Made by a program: the position numbers and the translations under genes. DNA of 64,000 bases, from assembly GCA_030247855.1 (NCBI GenBank), contig JAPDRN010000125.1, forward strand, positions 31,035-95,034. Reading direction: 5' to 3'. A model generated the notes under the pieces. The model did not search any database and was not told where the DNA came from. It was given only the letters and a program-made list of their open reading frames with translations. This DNA comes from Knufia peltigerae. Its lineage: Eukaryota > Ascomycota > Eurotiomycetes > Chaetothyriales > Trichomeriaceae. This document shows positions 22,129 to 33,264 of the stretch, one piece after another. How positions within the stretch are numbered: position 1 is the first letter of the stretch; each line of letters begins with the position of its first letter.

Positions 22129-25100
22129 ATGATACTCATGTCTAGGGTCAACGGCCTCGAAGAACCCTGTACAATCCTTCCTTCCTCTCCTAGGTTCCCC
22201 ATCATTGAAAACCTCCACGAACTGCACGAATACAATGCCAAAACACCCATAACGCACAATACCCGGAACAGTCTACCTTTGTCGTCCACAGACTCACCGC
22301 CCTCCTCTGACGATATGGTCTTCTCCTCATCTCCAGTGCTGTACCCACCCAGCTCGTCACCTCCAGCGCAGCCACCTGCGAAGAAGAAGCGCAGGCTCTT
22401 CCAGCCGTTTCCCACCGATCCACAGAGAAAGAGGCCAAAGGTTGTGGGTGGGTTCCTCGAAGACACCGATGCTGAAGAAGACCAAGAGGTGTCAACGAGA
22501 AAAGACACAGAGACAATTGAAACTCCGAGCATTGAAGAGCCCACACTACCAACGTTCCCGATCGAAAAGCCTGTGGAAGTAACAGACGCAGCAATCCACC
22601 ATGCGCGCGAAGATTCGTCTACTATGCCTAGGCTTCCCCCGTTACCACGGCCTTTGCTACGAAGGTTACCAGCAAAGACACTCAATCTCCGAACAGCTTC
22701 TGGGGCGGTCCTGGATATTCCCCTTAGACAAAAGACTCAGGCGGTATCATACGAGCGAACGATCGCCGAGCGCTCAGCACATGTTCCTGGCCGGTCACAT
22801 AGATCGTACTATGGCATTGAGATCCATAAGCTCGTGGACGACGCGAGAACACAGCGACAGTTGGACGAATATGAACAGAAGAGGCAGGCGGAACAAGCAG
22901 CCACAAAGCCTTCAATCCAAAGTCCTGCCTCAGGGAATCGAATTGATCCAGTCGCCCATCAGATGTGGACCGAGAAGTACCGTGCCAAAAAGTTTACAGA
23001 CCTTGTGGGTGACGAAAGAACCCACAGAGCTGTGCTTCGTTGGCTCAAAACCTGGGATGATTTAGTCTTTCCAGGACACAGCAGACCAAAACCAACCAAA
23101 ATCTATGAGGACAGAGATGTCGTTGAACAACAGCATCGAAAAGTGCTGTTACTGACTGGTCCTCCTGGGTTAGGAAAGACCACATTAGCACACGTTTGTG
23201 CTAAACAGGCCGGTTACGAAGTTCTCGAGATCAATGCAAGTGACGATCGCAGTCGGGACATAGTCAAGGGAAGGATCAAGGATATTCTTGGTACAGAAAC
23301 AGTCCGTGGCATCAAAGAGCAAGGGAAAGCTCGCAAAGCTGGTCGGCCTGTCTGCGTTGTCGTTGATGAAGTCGATGGTGTCACAACCGGCTCCAGCTCT
23401 AACGGGGGGGAGGGTGGTTTTGTCAAAGCACTGATTGATCTTGTTCAGCTTGACCAACGAAACGCAAGTCAGAACGGAAACCAGACGAACCCTGTGGGGA
23501 AGAAAAGAAAAGGCGACAAGTTCAGAATGTTGCGACCCTTGATCCTGGTCTGCAACGATGTCTATGCCCCTTCCCTTCGACCCCTTCGAACAAGCTCGAT
23601 CGCCGAGATCGTCCACGTCAGGAAAGCTCCAATTGACAAGGTCATAACGAGGTTGAAGACGGTCTTCGAGAAAGAGAGCATCGCGTGCGAAAACGACGCT
23701 GTCCGCCGTTTGTGTGAGAATGCCTGGGGCTTAGCAATGCGGAAACAAAGAGGCATTGGTACTCGAGGTTCGGGCGAGGGTGACATCCGGGGTGTATTGG
23801 TCCAGGCTGAGTGGATTGCCCACAAGCTGCGTGCCAACGGGTCGAAAACCAGGCTCACCAGGAAGTGGTTGGAGCCGCAGCTCGAGAATGCCCAAGCCGG
23901 GCAGAAAGGCCTTGGGCGTGGTGGTGTGCGAGAAATCGTCGAGAGAGTCTTCATCGAAGGGGCTGGGCTTTCGGACCTGCCTGCCAGCCTTTCTACAGAC
24001 GACAAGAGGCTCGTGGCCGAGTCTAAAACCAACGCTGTAGGAGTCGCAGACCTTCGCAAGCGTGCTGCCATCACTGCTTTGCGGGAAATGGTCGATACTT
24101 CGGGAGACCACGATCGTGTCATGTCCGAGTGCTTTGCGACATACCCGAATCAAGTATACCAAGATGATGTTCAGTTGAGCAAACCCAACGCGAGTTATGA
24201 CTGGCTACATTTCCACGACTGTTTGTCAAGTCGAATATTTTCCGGTCAAGAATGGGAGTTGACACCTTACCTGAGTACCAGTGCTTGTGGGTTTCACCAT
24301 CTGTTTGCGACAGTCGACAAAGGTCCCAAAGCGTGGAACGATGACAAGCCCGACGAAGAGCCTGCGGACTTACATCCCTTCAGTGGTGCCAAAGCCGACT
24401 TTGCTGCCTATGAGGCGGAGAAGCAAAACCGCACCCTGTTGACAGAGCTTCAGTCGAGCTTCTCTGGGTCCTTGTTGCGTCTCTTCAGTTCCATAGACAC
24501 CATTGCAGCTGAACTGATCCCGAACGTGGGCAAAATGCTCGCACCTGACGTCAAGCCCGTCGTGATAGGTGGCTCAGGCGGCTCGGCCAGTGTCGCAAGT
24601 GTGAGGAAGGATACCGAAAAGACGTGTATCAAGAACGCCACCCGGACAATGATGGCACTTGGATTGTCTTTCGAAAAGGTCCGAGTTGAAATCGAAGGAG
24701 GTGGCGCCCATTCCAATGGTGGTTACGCATACAGAATGGAGCCGTAAGTCACGTTTGATCGACTGATATATTCATATTTTTGCTAATTTTCATATTCTCA
24801 GACCACTTGATACGCTCCTCACCTACCACCTCGACGGAAAGGTTGCTCCTGTCCGCTACGCCATCAGACAAGTGCTCGATCAGGAACTCGCCAAAGAAAA
24901 ATTACTGCAGAATTCTGTCGCAAGACAGGCTCGAGCCGGAGCGTCATATCTTGACGACGATGGTGTTGACAAGGAGAACATGCCGACTGTGGAAAAGGTG
25001 GGAGAGACGATGAACACCAAGACTACTGGGGCGAAGCGTGATTTCTTTGGTCGTGTCATACTCGAAAGCGTCAATGCCAATGAAACTCGGCCAAAGTCTT

Positions 25101-25243
25101 CAGGAAAAGGTGTCTCCGGACTAGGCGACAAGACTTTGACCACGACAACGGAAGAAGGGCGAATCTGGGTGTCGTTTCACGAGGGCTTCTCGAATGCTGT
25201 TCGAAAACCCATTACACTCAAAGAGTTTCTTGATGGATTTTGA
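22129..25243 (+). CDS. ctf18: Ctf18, large subunit of the alternative RFC clamp loader
   Basis: An AAA+ ATPase that replaces Rfc1 in the Ctf18-RFC complex, which loads PCNA and supports sister-chromatid cohesion and replication-checkpoint signalling in the nucleus. Two exons, 22129-24743 and 24802-25243; the 58-nt intron has a GTAAGT donor, a TGCTAAT branch and a CAG acceptor, phase 2, giving 1018 aa. The N-terminal 270 residues are disordered and basic/Pro-rich. The AAA+ module starts at W-T-E-K-Y-R-A-K-K-F. Walker A is G-P-P-G-L-G-K-T at about 344-351, Walker B V-V-V-D-E-V-D-G at about 410-417, and sensor 1 C-N-D-V-Y. The R-P-L-R that follows is characteristic of Ctf18. The C-terminal extension matches the family's usual length. 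Two in-frame ATGs (22129 and 22138) are both plausible starts. Confidence 0.95.
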
Positions 25244-26312
25244 GATGGATTCTAGAAGAATTGAATGAGAGAATTCTTGAAAACATGCCTCCGAGGATTC
25301 GTGTGCCTGCTTAGGGAGGTAGTAGGAATGAATGTATGAATGAGAGGATGAGAGAAGTGATGAGAAAATGCAACTCGAGGATGAGACGAGAAACTGAAGA
25401 ACAGCCCAAGATTGTTCTTTTCAGAAGCATCATCTAGTAGAGAATGGAGGTAATTTGCCGTTGGAAAAGTACATACTTGTCGTCGTCATCGTCATCGTCG
25501 TCGTCGTCGTAAAGAATGCCATGTTACTACTATTTTTTTTAATCGAGTGAAAAACAGAGAGATTACCCTGGGTAGAGTGCACTACTAGATATTGAGAGGA
25601 CTTACTTATAGTTTTGTCGTCGGAGCTCGTTCTGCCCAGTTGTAAGGAAAAAGCATTTCGGGTTTCCCACGAGCAATCAAGTCCCGCAAGTATCAATGAC
25701 GATAATGATGAATGATACGGAGTACCTTGAGGAGTTCTTTGAATACAAAAGTCGTACTGTTTTGTTTTGACTCGACTCAATCTCGCGAGTACACAGTACA
25801 GAATAAGGGGAGTGGTAGATCCTACTACAGAACCTCTCTCCTACCACAGCACCAGCACCAGCCACAGCACATATTACCGCCATTGCCGGCTTGCTTAGTC
25901 TCCGTACCGGACACTTTTGTCGCCAACACCGGGATACCGAAGTATGCAGTATGGCAGGGGTCGGGATGGGTTTCTCTATTTGCATTCCGAACTCGGTATC
26001 AACAAGCACCAAATTAAACGAACCGGGAGGGTTTCCATCGACCGAGTACCAATCACTCCTCCCGCACCACCCTCCCCCCAGACAGGTACCCAAAAAGTAT
26101 ACATAGCCCCCCCGGCGACACTTGTGTTACTCCGTAGGTATGAGAAACCGAGTGCGGGACGAGAATACAAAAAGCAGGAAAAAGAGAGAACCGATCTCTT
26201 CGGCGCACAAGATCAAAAGACTGCAGGGATTCTTCTCTTATTTTCTTCTCTTCTCTTCCATCCTAAGTTGATAGTGGTCAAGCTCGAAGGGTCCAAAAGT
26301 ACCAAAAAAAAG
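25244..26312. other. Intergenic region, promoter and leader of the cyclase gene
   Basis: No gene. Contains a (TCG)n-type microsatellite at 25480-25510 and TACGGAGTA/TACTCCGTA motifs at 25716-25724 and 26128-26136. The frame of the cyclase is open upstream to 25917, but that extension is low-complexity leader sequence. Confidence 0.55.
25480..25510. repeat. TCG/TCA trinucleotide microsatellite
   Basis: About ten near-continuous TCG units with two TCA interruptions, in the 3' flank of ctf18. It is non-coding on the proposed annotation. Confidence 0.7.
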
Positions 26313-27122
26313 ATGTCTTTGCTTTTACAAGCCCTTTCCCAGAAAAACATTCGGATCATCGACCTGGCGGTGCCGATGCAATCCGGCATGGCTCACTCGG
26401 CGGCCAGCGTGCCCTTCAGCATGGCGCTGAGCCGACGACACGGCGACCACGACCGGACGGGACAGGGAGGGACGGCGGCCAACGCGGTCATCATCACGGG
26501 GGACCACGTGGGGACCCACGTCGACGCCCTCTGCCACGTGGCCAGCAAGGGGGTCCTGTGCGGCGGGGTGGCCGTGGCCGACGCGTGCGTGGGCGGCAAG
26601 TTTGTCAAGCTGGGCGCGGAGACCATCGCGCCCATGGTCTGCCGGGGGGTCCTCTTGGACATTCCGGCCCTGAAGGGCGTCGACAGGCTCGAGGCGGGTT
26701 ACGGCGTGACGGACCGGGACCTCGTGGAGGCGTTGGGCGACACGCCCTTGAACGAGGGGGACGTCGTGCTCGTGCGCACCGGTTGGATCCAGTTGTACGG
26801 CGACGAGGTCGCGTTCCTGGGCGACGGGACGGGCGTGCCGGGCGTGGACGCCAGTGGAGGTCGGTGGTTGGCGAACCACGGAGTGAGGGCCGCGGGCGGT
26901 GACACCATCGCCTTTGAGCAGGTCGCCTTGGGCCCCAAGGGCCGGCAGAGGCCGTGTCACGGCATCCTGCTGTGGGAGAATGCCATCCACATCATCGAGG
27001 TCCTGGATCTCGAGGAGTTGGCGAGACAAAGGGTCAAGGAGTTCATGTTCGTCTTGTCGCCCTTGAAATTGGTCGGTGCCACTGGATCGCCCGTTAGACC
27101 TTTGGCTGTGATCGAGGGGTGA
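26313..27122 (+). CDS. Cyclase-family metal-dependent hydrolase (kynurenine formamidase-like)
   Basis: A single exon, 269 aa. The diagnostic motif H-x3-H-x-D-x3-H is present as H65-V-G-T-H69-V-D71-A-L-C-H75, which binds the divalent metal in this family (arylformamidases, isatin hydrolases, 'putative cyclases'). Nearby, T-A-A-N-A-V-I-I-T-G-D-H and the late H-G-I-L-L-W-E-N segment also fit, and the length is typical. Substrate is unknown; family members open amide or lactam/cyclic rings. The coding region is strikingly GC-rich (43 of 60 bases G/C by hand count at 26461-26520), unlike most neighbours. It converges with the GC-rich Zn2Cys6 regulator gene about 300 bp away, so the two may act together. 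The start at 26313 is the first ATG giving a compact domain. Confidence 0.85.
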   Translation: MSLLLQALSQKNIRIIDLAVPMQSGMAHSAASVPFSMALSRRHGDHDRTGQGGTAANAVIITGDHVGTHVDALCHVASKGVLCGGVAVADACVGGKFVKLGAETIAPMVCRGVLLDIPALKGVDRLEAGYGVTDRDLVEALGDTPLNEGDVVLVRTGWIQLYGDEVAFLGDGTGVPGVDASGGRWLANHGVRAAGGDTIAFEQVALGPKGRQRPCHGILLWENAIHIIEVLDLEELARQRVKEFMFVLSPLKLVGATGSPVRPLAVIEG

Positions 27123-27417
27123 AAACGGTCGGTCAACCGGACCAAACCAACCGACAACACCGGAACTCGACACAGCCTAAAGTGGCGGTGAGAGTATGAT
27201 GTTGCGAGACATACATTGGCTGAACATGCTCTCTGCTTTCGGTAGATTCATGCTTGCCGTTGTGACTTTCATCATGTGTGAAGCGAGAGGTGCCGAAATG
27301 CTGCACAAGATATGTGATGATTGTGTGAGACACGTACTTTTTTTTTGTATGTGAACGTAGGAGGCGTTGATACAGTGTCAGATAGCTTTGCCAGGACAGA
27401 CCACATCATCACCAGCA

Positions 27418-29146
27418 TCATCCCAACATGCCGAGAAAGTTCCAGTCAAAACCTTCCAGATCGATCGTCTGGTCGTCGGGCAATTCGTTTGGTAAAATAC
27501 CGTACTTGTGCTCCGACCATATCCGCAGCAAATCGTACACGACCGACGCACCCATCCTCGTGTAGATCTGGGGTGAGATTTTCTTGTCCTCGATGTACAG
27601 GAGTTTCTGGATCGTCTCGGAGGCCTTGCGGTGGATGTCGTCGGGGGAGGTGACTGTACTTTTCAGAGCCTGCCGCGCGCGGTCGATGCTGTCTTGGAGG
27701 ACCTCCGACTCGGCGCTGTAGCCGGACCGCAGGAGCTTGACCAACACCAAGGCGCTGTAGCACATGGCGTGACGCACGCACGCCGGGACGATGGAGAGAT
27801 TCTGGCTGTAACAAAGCTCGATGAGGTCGCAGGCGTCTTGCCTCGCGCTCTCGACGAGGCTCAACATCTCGGGGGACACGAGCATGTCGTCCAGCAGGAT
27901 GAAGCTCCACAGTTGGAGACGCGAGGTCAGGAAGGCCGTCCTCACGACGTTGTCCATGTCCTCTAGGTGCTGCGCCTGCAAGGTGGAGAAGTGCTCCCCC
28001 CAGACCTTGACCATGTTCAATCGCGTTTCGGGTTCGAGCATGCCCGACGGAGTCGACCCGTTGGTGCCGATCGCCAGGTTCGCCTGCATGGACATGTGGT
28101 AGACACGGCACAGTTGGGAAAGCCTCACGCCGACGACTTTGCTCTCGAACGCGTTCAGGAGGTGGATGTCGACGATGATCGACGGCGGTACACCACAGAT
28201 GGCGGACAACTTTTGGTTGACGACGAAGCAGGAGAGCCACGTGGTGGTCTTGACTTCTTCGTCTACGTTCAGGGCACTCTCACTCTCCAACGACCCGTGG
28301 GCGTGGATGTGAGTCTGGGTCGGACGGTGAAGGCCGAGCTGTAGAGCCATCTGTGTCGCGATACAACCGTAGTAGTGTGATGCGTCCTCGTTGACGGAAG
28401 AGACCGAGAAGGGCCACATGGCCATGATCAGCAACGCTTGAACCTTCTCGACGTACACGGGCCGCGAGTGAAGCGTCTCTGCCAGCATCGCCTTGACCGC
28501 GGGTGCGAGCTGCGACCGAAGCTTCCAGCTGGCCGCCGTGGTACAGATGACCCAAAACAGCAGGCTGCATTTGGAGTAGACGGCCTCGGCGGAGCGCGTC
28601 GTCATTTTGAACGGCAGGTACTGATGGCACCGAGCGAAGTACGTTCTGAAGTGCTCGTTGACTTGGCCATAGGTGAGGGCCACCCCCGTGTTGGTGCGGT
28701 ACGCGGCGGTTGGCCCACCCAAGGCCATGGAGCCAGGCTGCGACAACACCAGTGGATTCAGAGGGCCTTCGCCGTTCGGTTCCGCGAGGCTAGGTAGCTG
28801 TGAGGTCCAATTCGGCGAGACAAGGACGTCGCTACTGTGTTCATGTGACTGGTTCGAAGACCCGTTGCTCGGGGTTGCCTCGCGGAGAGCTTGCTGTAAC
28901 TCTTGGATCTTGGAGGACATCATCTGAATAGACCTCGCCTTGGATGTGCGTTTGAAAGAGGCGTCGAACACACATGGTAGCTTGAGCGCCTTGCAGCGTG
29001 TACATCCTTCCGAGGCATCTCCGCCGTATTCGCACCTGTTCGCGGAAGTAATGAGTACCACCGAAAAACATGCATGCTTCAGGGAACAGACTGGGGCCCT
29101 ACCTGGCTTTCCACTGGCGGCACTTGGTGCATGCTTTAGCCTTCAT
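27418..29146 (-). CDS. Zn2Cys6 transcription factor with fungal middle homology region
   Basis: Two exons, 29146-29103 and 29035-27418, with a 67-nt intron that splits the zinc cluster (GTAGGG donor, CAG acceptor, phase 2); 553 aa. Splicing restores C-T-K-C-R-Q-W-K-A-R-C then, nine residues on, C-T-R-C-K-A-L-K-L-P-C: the full C-x2-C-x6-C-x9-C-x2-C-x6-C binuclear cluster at residues 6-34. That restoration is good evidence for the intron. A short coiled coil follows (I-Q-E-L-Q-Q-A-L-R-E-A), then a fungal-specific transcription factor region at about 130-350, including G-C-I-A-T-Q-M-A-L-Q-L-G-L-H-R and T-T-W-L-S-C-F-V-V-N-Q. It converges with the cyclase gene and shares its high GC content, so the cyclase is a reasonable candidate target (inference). 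A 29-bp tandem repeat lies about 115 bp upstream of its start. Confidence 0.88.
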
Positions 29147-29261
29147 GGCGACAAGGCTGGCGGTGGTAACGATGTGCGTTTGATTGACAGAGAGCGATGC
29201 TGAGTAGATTTGCGAGACTCGGCGCCGGTGTTGCAGTCTACGAGATAAGTCATCTATTATG

Positions 29262-29327
29262 GCAGCTCGCTATGAGACGAGTGGGAGAGAGCAGCTCGCT
29301 ATGAGACGAGTGGGAGAGAGCAACTCG
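29262..29327. repeat. 29-bp tandem duplication in a regulator's promoter
   Basis: Two exact copies of a 29-bp unit at 29262-29290 and 29291-29319, plus the start of a third with one change. It sits about 115-180 bp upstream of the Zn2Cys6 start codon, so it may duplicate a binding site. Confidence 0.8.
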
Positions 29328-30174
29328 TGGTCGTGGAAGGGGAGGGTCATTTCAGCCTTGCAGGTTTTGCGGAGTTGGCTGCGAAAATCTCAGATGGTCC
29401 GAGTATTAGTACCTGTACATTCGGTCGTCGTAAGCCATCCAGGCGCAGACTTCTGCCCAGACGAGGGAGAAGGAGGCCTCAGACCACAGAAGGTGACAAT
29501 AGCTCGAGTCGACAGAGGGAGTTGTTGGTTGTACAGTCAGCATATTGCGGAATCGCAATGCCAAGAGTCCAGGCTTCCCGTTCTCGGTCTCGATGGGACT
29601 GAAGAAGTACCACAGGTCATGGCCCATGTTTGCCTCGGATCCTCAGACGAGTTGACAATGCTCTTCTGGGATTGTGGCGGGCATTATCGACTCGATGTAG
29701 TCCTCCGGCGCGTGGCTGAACTCGGTCTCGAAGGGGACTTGCCCATGAGACCAAGATGGAAGGCCTACAACAACACGTCTCTATGTTTGTATGGAGTAGA
29801 ACCGCCTCTGCTTGTGTCAGGAGAAGCGGGGCTTGACTGTTTCGGCCAAGTCATTCAGTGAGAAGCTTCACTTACATTGATCAGTCTAATGGCCTTAGAG
29901 ATCACGATGTAAGCCGCCATTCTTGGAATATGCTCCGGGACCGTCAGAGACTCGATGATTCAGGCCCCCTGCTCATCACTAGGCCGGAGATACACGACGC
30001 CGAATCTTGTCGTATGAATATATATGGGCTAATGGGAGATCTTGAAACTGCGACAATAGTCATGAATTCGTCACTGACACTGAATAGCTAAGTTATCATT
30101 GACGTCTTGACGAAGATGTCGTTGATGTTTTCTGCCAAGTCGACGTTGCACAGGAAACAAGGCCACAAAATACT

Positions 30175-30757
30175 TCATACAGAGTAACTCGAAACCATTC
30201 CCACAAGGCCCTCAATATGACAGGTGGTGTGGTACAGAAATGCTGGGTCCACCCATAAACATACCATGTGAGAGAAGAGAGAAGCCACCAGCATGCGTGT
30301 CGCGTTGAAACAGAGGCGGTCCATGCTCATCGCCTCCACCTGAGGGGTGTAGCCAACACCAATGGAACCAACAAGCCCATCCACCGCAGTATCAAGACAT
30401 TCTAGTTCAGAGTTCGAATTTTGTGGCCTCGCCCGTTGCTCCGACGATCGTGTTGCAATAGCGGGTTTTTCCATGGCTTATTGTACATACATAGTTGTCA
30501 AATTGGGCACCCATGCCAGCTACGTCTTTCAATTAGTGATTTTGGTATTCCTAGGTGAGATTTGCTTTCATACCGAGATCAATCTCGATAATTCCCTTGG
30601 CTTTGTTTGCGGCGTGATCAAAGTCAAGCTTGGCCAACATTTTTGCTTGGGACGTTCCCGCTAGATTATACAGGAAAGAAAGAGGTACGACTCTGTTTGA
30701 GGCAGCCGAGCGCTTGGTTGTCTGGGTTGGGATGGTTTGTTTTTTGGTTGGTGCCAT
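30175..30757 (-). pseudogene. Possible relic of an MFS sugar-transporter C-terminal half
   Basis: Two minus-strand fragments together resemble the region around transmembrane helices 9-12 of fungal sugar transporters. One at about 30757-30551 contains P-L-S-F-L-Y-N and ends A-N-K-A-K-G. The other, at 30474-30175, contains G-Y-T-P-Q-V-E-A-M-S, A-S-L-F-S-H-M-V and W-V-D-P-A-F-L-Y-H. They are in separate frames and no complete transporter can be built. The match is by eye and weak; it could be chance. Confidence 0.2.
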
Positions 30758-33264
30758 GGCGACTCTAATTGTGATCGGAGTTAGCAGATAAGGGAGCAGG
30801 GTATTCCTAACCAAAATCATGTCTCTTTGCTTGAGCAATTGCAAGGAACAAAAGGGCAGTTGGATTTATGTGTGTGAGGGATAGGGTGGGAGGGTACATC
30901 CGATGAGACACCGTCAAGATCATAGTTGAGGGCAGCTTTCCATTCAACAAGGCGCCATGCACTCTTTCCCTCATCTGCCAACGGACTCGAATCGCAGTTT
31001 CTCCATGAACAGAGATCGCAGAGTGGATCTTTATTGACGGCAGGACATGGCAGTAGCATAAGAAAGTCCAGCTTGTCACAAGTCAAGGCTCACCGGGCTT
31101 ACTTAATGTTGCTAGGACAGAATGCTGAAACCACAGTAAGAACGATGATGCCCGTGCTAACATGGCTCCTGGTGAACATTGTCGATGGAGGGCCGGGGCG
31201 GCAGGAGCACTTCCTGCTCCATTCCAGCATGGATAAGAAGTCGCGGTAAATGACGATGCCCGAGAGCACGTTGTGAGATGTATAACCACGGGAGACAAAA
31301 ATGACTGGCCACCACAGAAAGCTTTCGGATCGGCTTTCCCTGGGCAATTCGAGAGTGTTTCGCGGCGGAATGTACAGTACACTGACGGATGGGAGTCACC
31401 ACGGTTCGGAGCAGATGCAGTGCTTCGGGCGTAGTGTCGACTATCTACAAGGCATTAGCTGAGCAACAGTGTGAGTGATCTTGTGACATTGCTTGATAAT
31501 GTCGTACAAAAATGATGATCACCACTTAGCAGCAAGCAGCCTGCGACGCGCTAGTCAGCGAGCACCTATACATCAGCTAGGAGAGTCTGTGCCACCTCCA
31601 GAGAATGGTCGTCATGAAGGAAGCAGCATACCGAGCATGGGAAATGTCGTTTCCATCTGTCCCACGAACACGAATGTCATGAAGCTCTTGATGTGGAGCA
31701 ATCAACAACCACCGGGTTGTCAGGCGGCGGCACTCGTGGTTACAACCAGAAAGGACATTCAATGAAATGTGGCCTATTCTGTTGCATGAACTGGAAGGTC
31801 ATCGCTGCCACCGATTGTGGCATAGATGGTTGGTCAGGAATTCGACGTCAGATGTGAGTATTGTCGTACAGTGTTAGGCCGGTGAAACACATCGGATACA
31901 GACTCGGGCACACGGCGGCTAGAAGGTGATGCTGATGGCGGAGACCGCTCGAGTACAGAGATAGTGATGCGAGGAGAAATCTCGCTGAATCGGTAGCATT
32001 GGATTGCAGCTCGAAGGATTTGACACCTTGATCTGGCTTTGCCTCTTTCCCATATTGTATTCAAGGCATCTTGGCTTCTTGTTTCTAGCGCAGATCGACA
32101 TGATACGACCCAATATTGCCTGTCCGGTAAGCCTCGACATTATGATGCATTGTTGAAAATGGCAAAAGTCGTCAGGTGAATCAAGTGCTCAGGAATCAAA
32201 AGCCAAGCGCAGGACAGGGAAAGAAAGGCGTAGAACGCCAGCCTTGAATAAGACAACGGACTCCTCAAACTGCCACAGAGACTTTAATCAAGTCGCGGTA
32301 TTTCGCGACGTCTGGGTCAATATCTGAGTGCTCAGTCACGGTGGTCTTCAAGCAAGCCGAGAACAACAATCTGTCAAGGGCTGGCTCAGTAAGCAAGGTC
32401 GGCAAAGGACAGTCAATCAAGAACAGCGCATCTCAGCTGCAGTGCAACCCACCATTGCCTCGGAAGTGGAGAAAGAAAGAAAAGATGTCCCGGAGGCGCG
32501 CACGCTACCCAGTCGCGGGCTAGACGTCAATCAATGACTGGACATGAAACACCTGGACTGCAATCCGAGGGCAAATGAGACTGCTTTGGAGGCTCTTGTT
32601 GTTGCGTACATGAGGAGGAACGCCGGCAAAGAGTGAATCAGTTCTTCAACCCCCATCCTCCTGCAGCTTTCCAGCAAATCCTCGTTGCAAAAGACCCCGC
32701 AATATAGACTCCTCCCCCTTGCGATTTTATGCATAATCTCTCGCTTTCGTTGTCTTTCCCCTGCTCCAAAGCGATGTCGAATGCAGCTCCAAGGCGAATC
32801 TCCTCATCACAAACATTCTTCCATTACTTGTGATGGAGACACAACGTGGGATCCGATGATTCTAAGCGGTCCACACCAAAATCGATGAGGAGCATAGTAG
32901 CTTGCATCGCCCTAAACGGTCGCTTATCCGTCGGAAGCATCGCCCGCGGTGCCCAGGTGCACGCTCTGCAACTTAAATCCCAGTCTGAATCAAACTTTAA
33001 CCGCAGTTTCCATCATGAGATCAAGAGTCCAAAAAGTCAACCTTGAGTGAGCGTCTGTCTTCATGACGGCGAAGAGTTTGGATGATCGCAAGAGCAAGAA
33101 AAGCCACACGCTGGACATACAATACGTATACCGACGGCACGCAGTGGTAAGAATCTCTTGTTCCGACAAAGGCTGGAAAATATCAGCTTCGGATAGCCCC
33201 CGACTGGTTCGATACACTTACCCAGAATATCGTTTTCGAGAGACAGTGTTGGCATGTGAAGGAG

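Larger units (their letters stand above)
29147..33264. other. Gene-poor region with possible gene relics
   Basis: Begins with the promoter of the Zn2Cys6 gene and its 29-bp tandem repeat (29262-29327). After that no intact gene is supported. A 200-aa open frame (29259-29861, plus) starts inside the tandem repeat and has no family features. The minus strand at 29644-29763 reads as a protein-like fragment (F-E-T-E-F-S-H-A-P-E-D-Y) ending in a stop. Minus-strand fragments at 30175-30757 resemble pieces of a sugar transporter. This looks like decayed coding DNA. Confidence 0.4.

Noticed and set aside
29259..29861. 200-aa ATG frame, plus strand
   Set aside because: Starts inside a tandem repeat, no family features, and the opposite strand looks more protein-like at 29644-29763.
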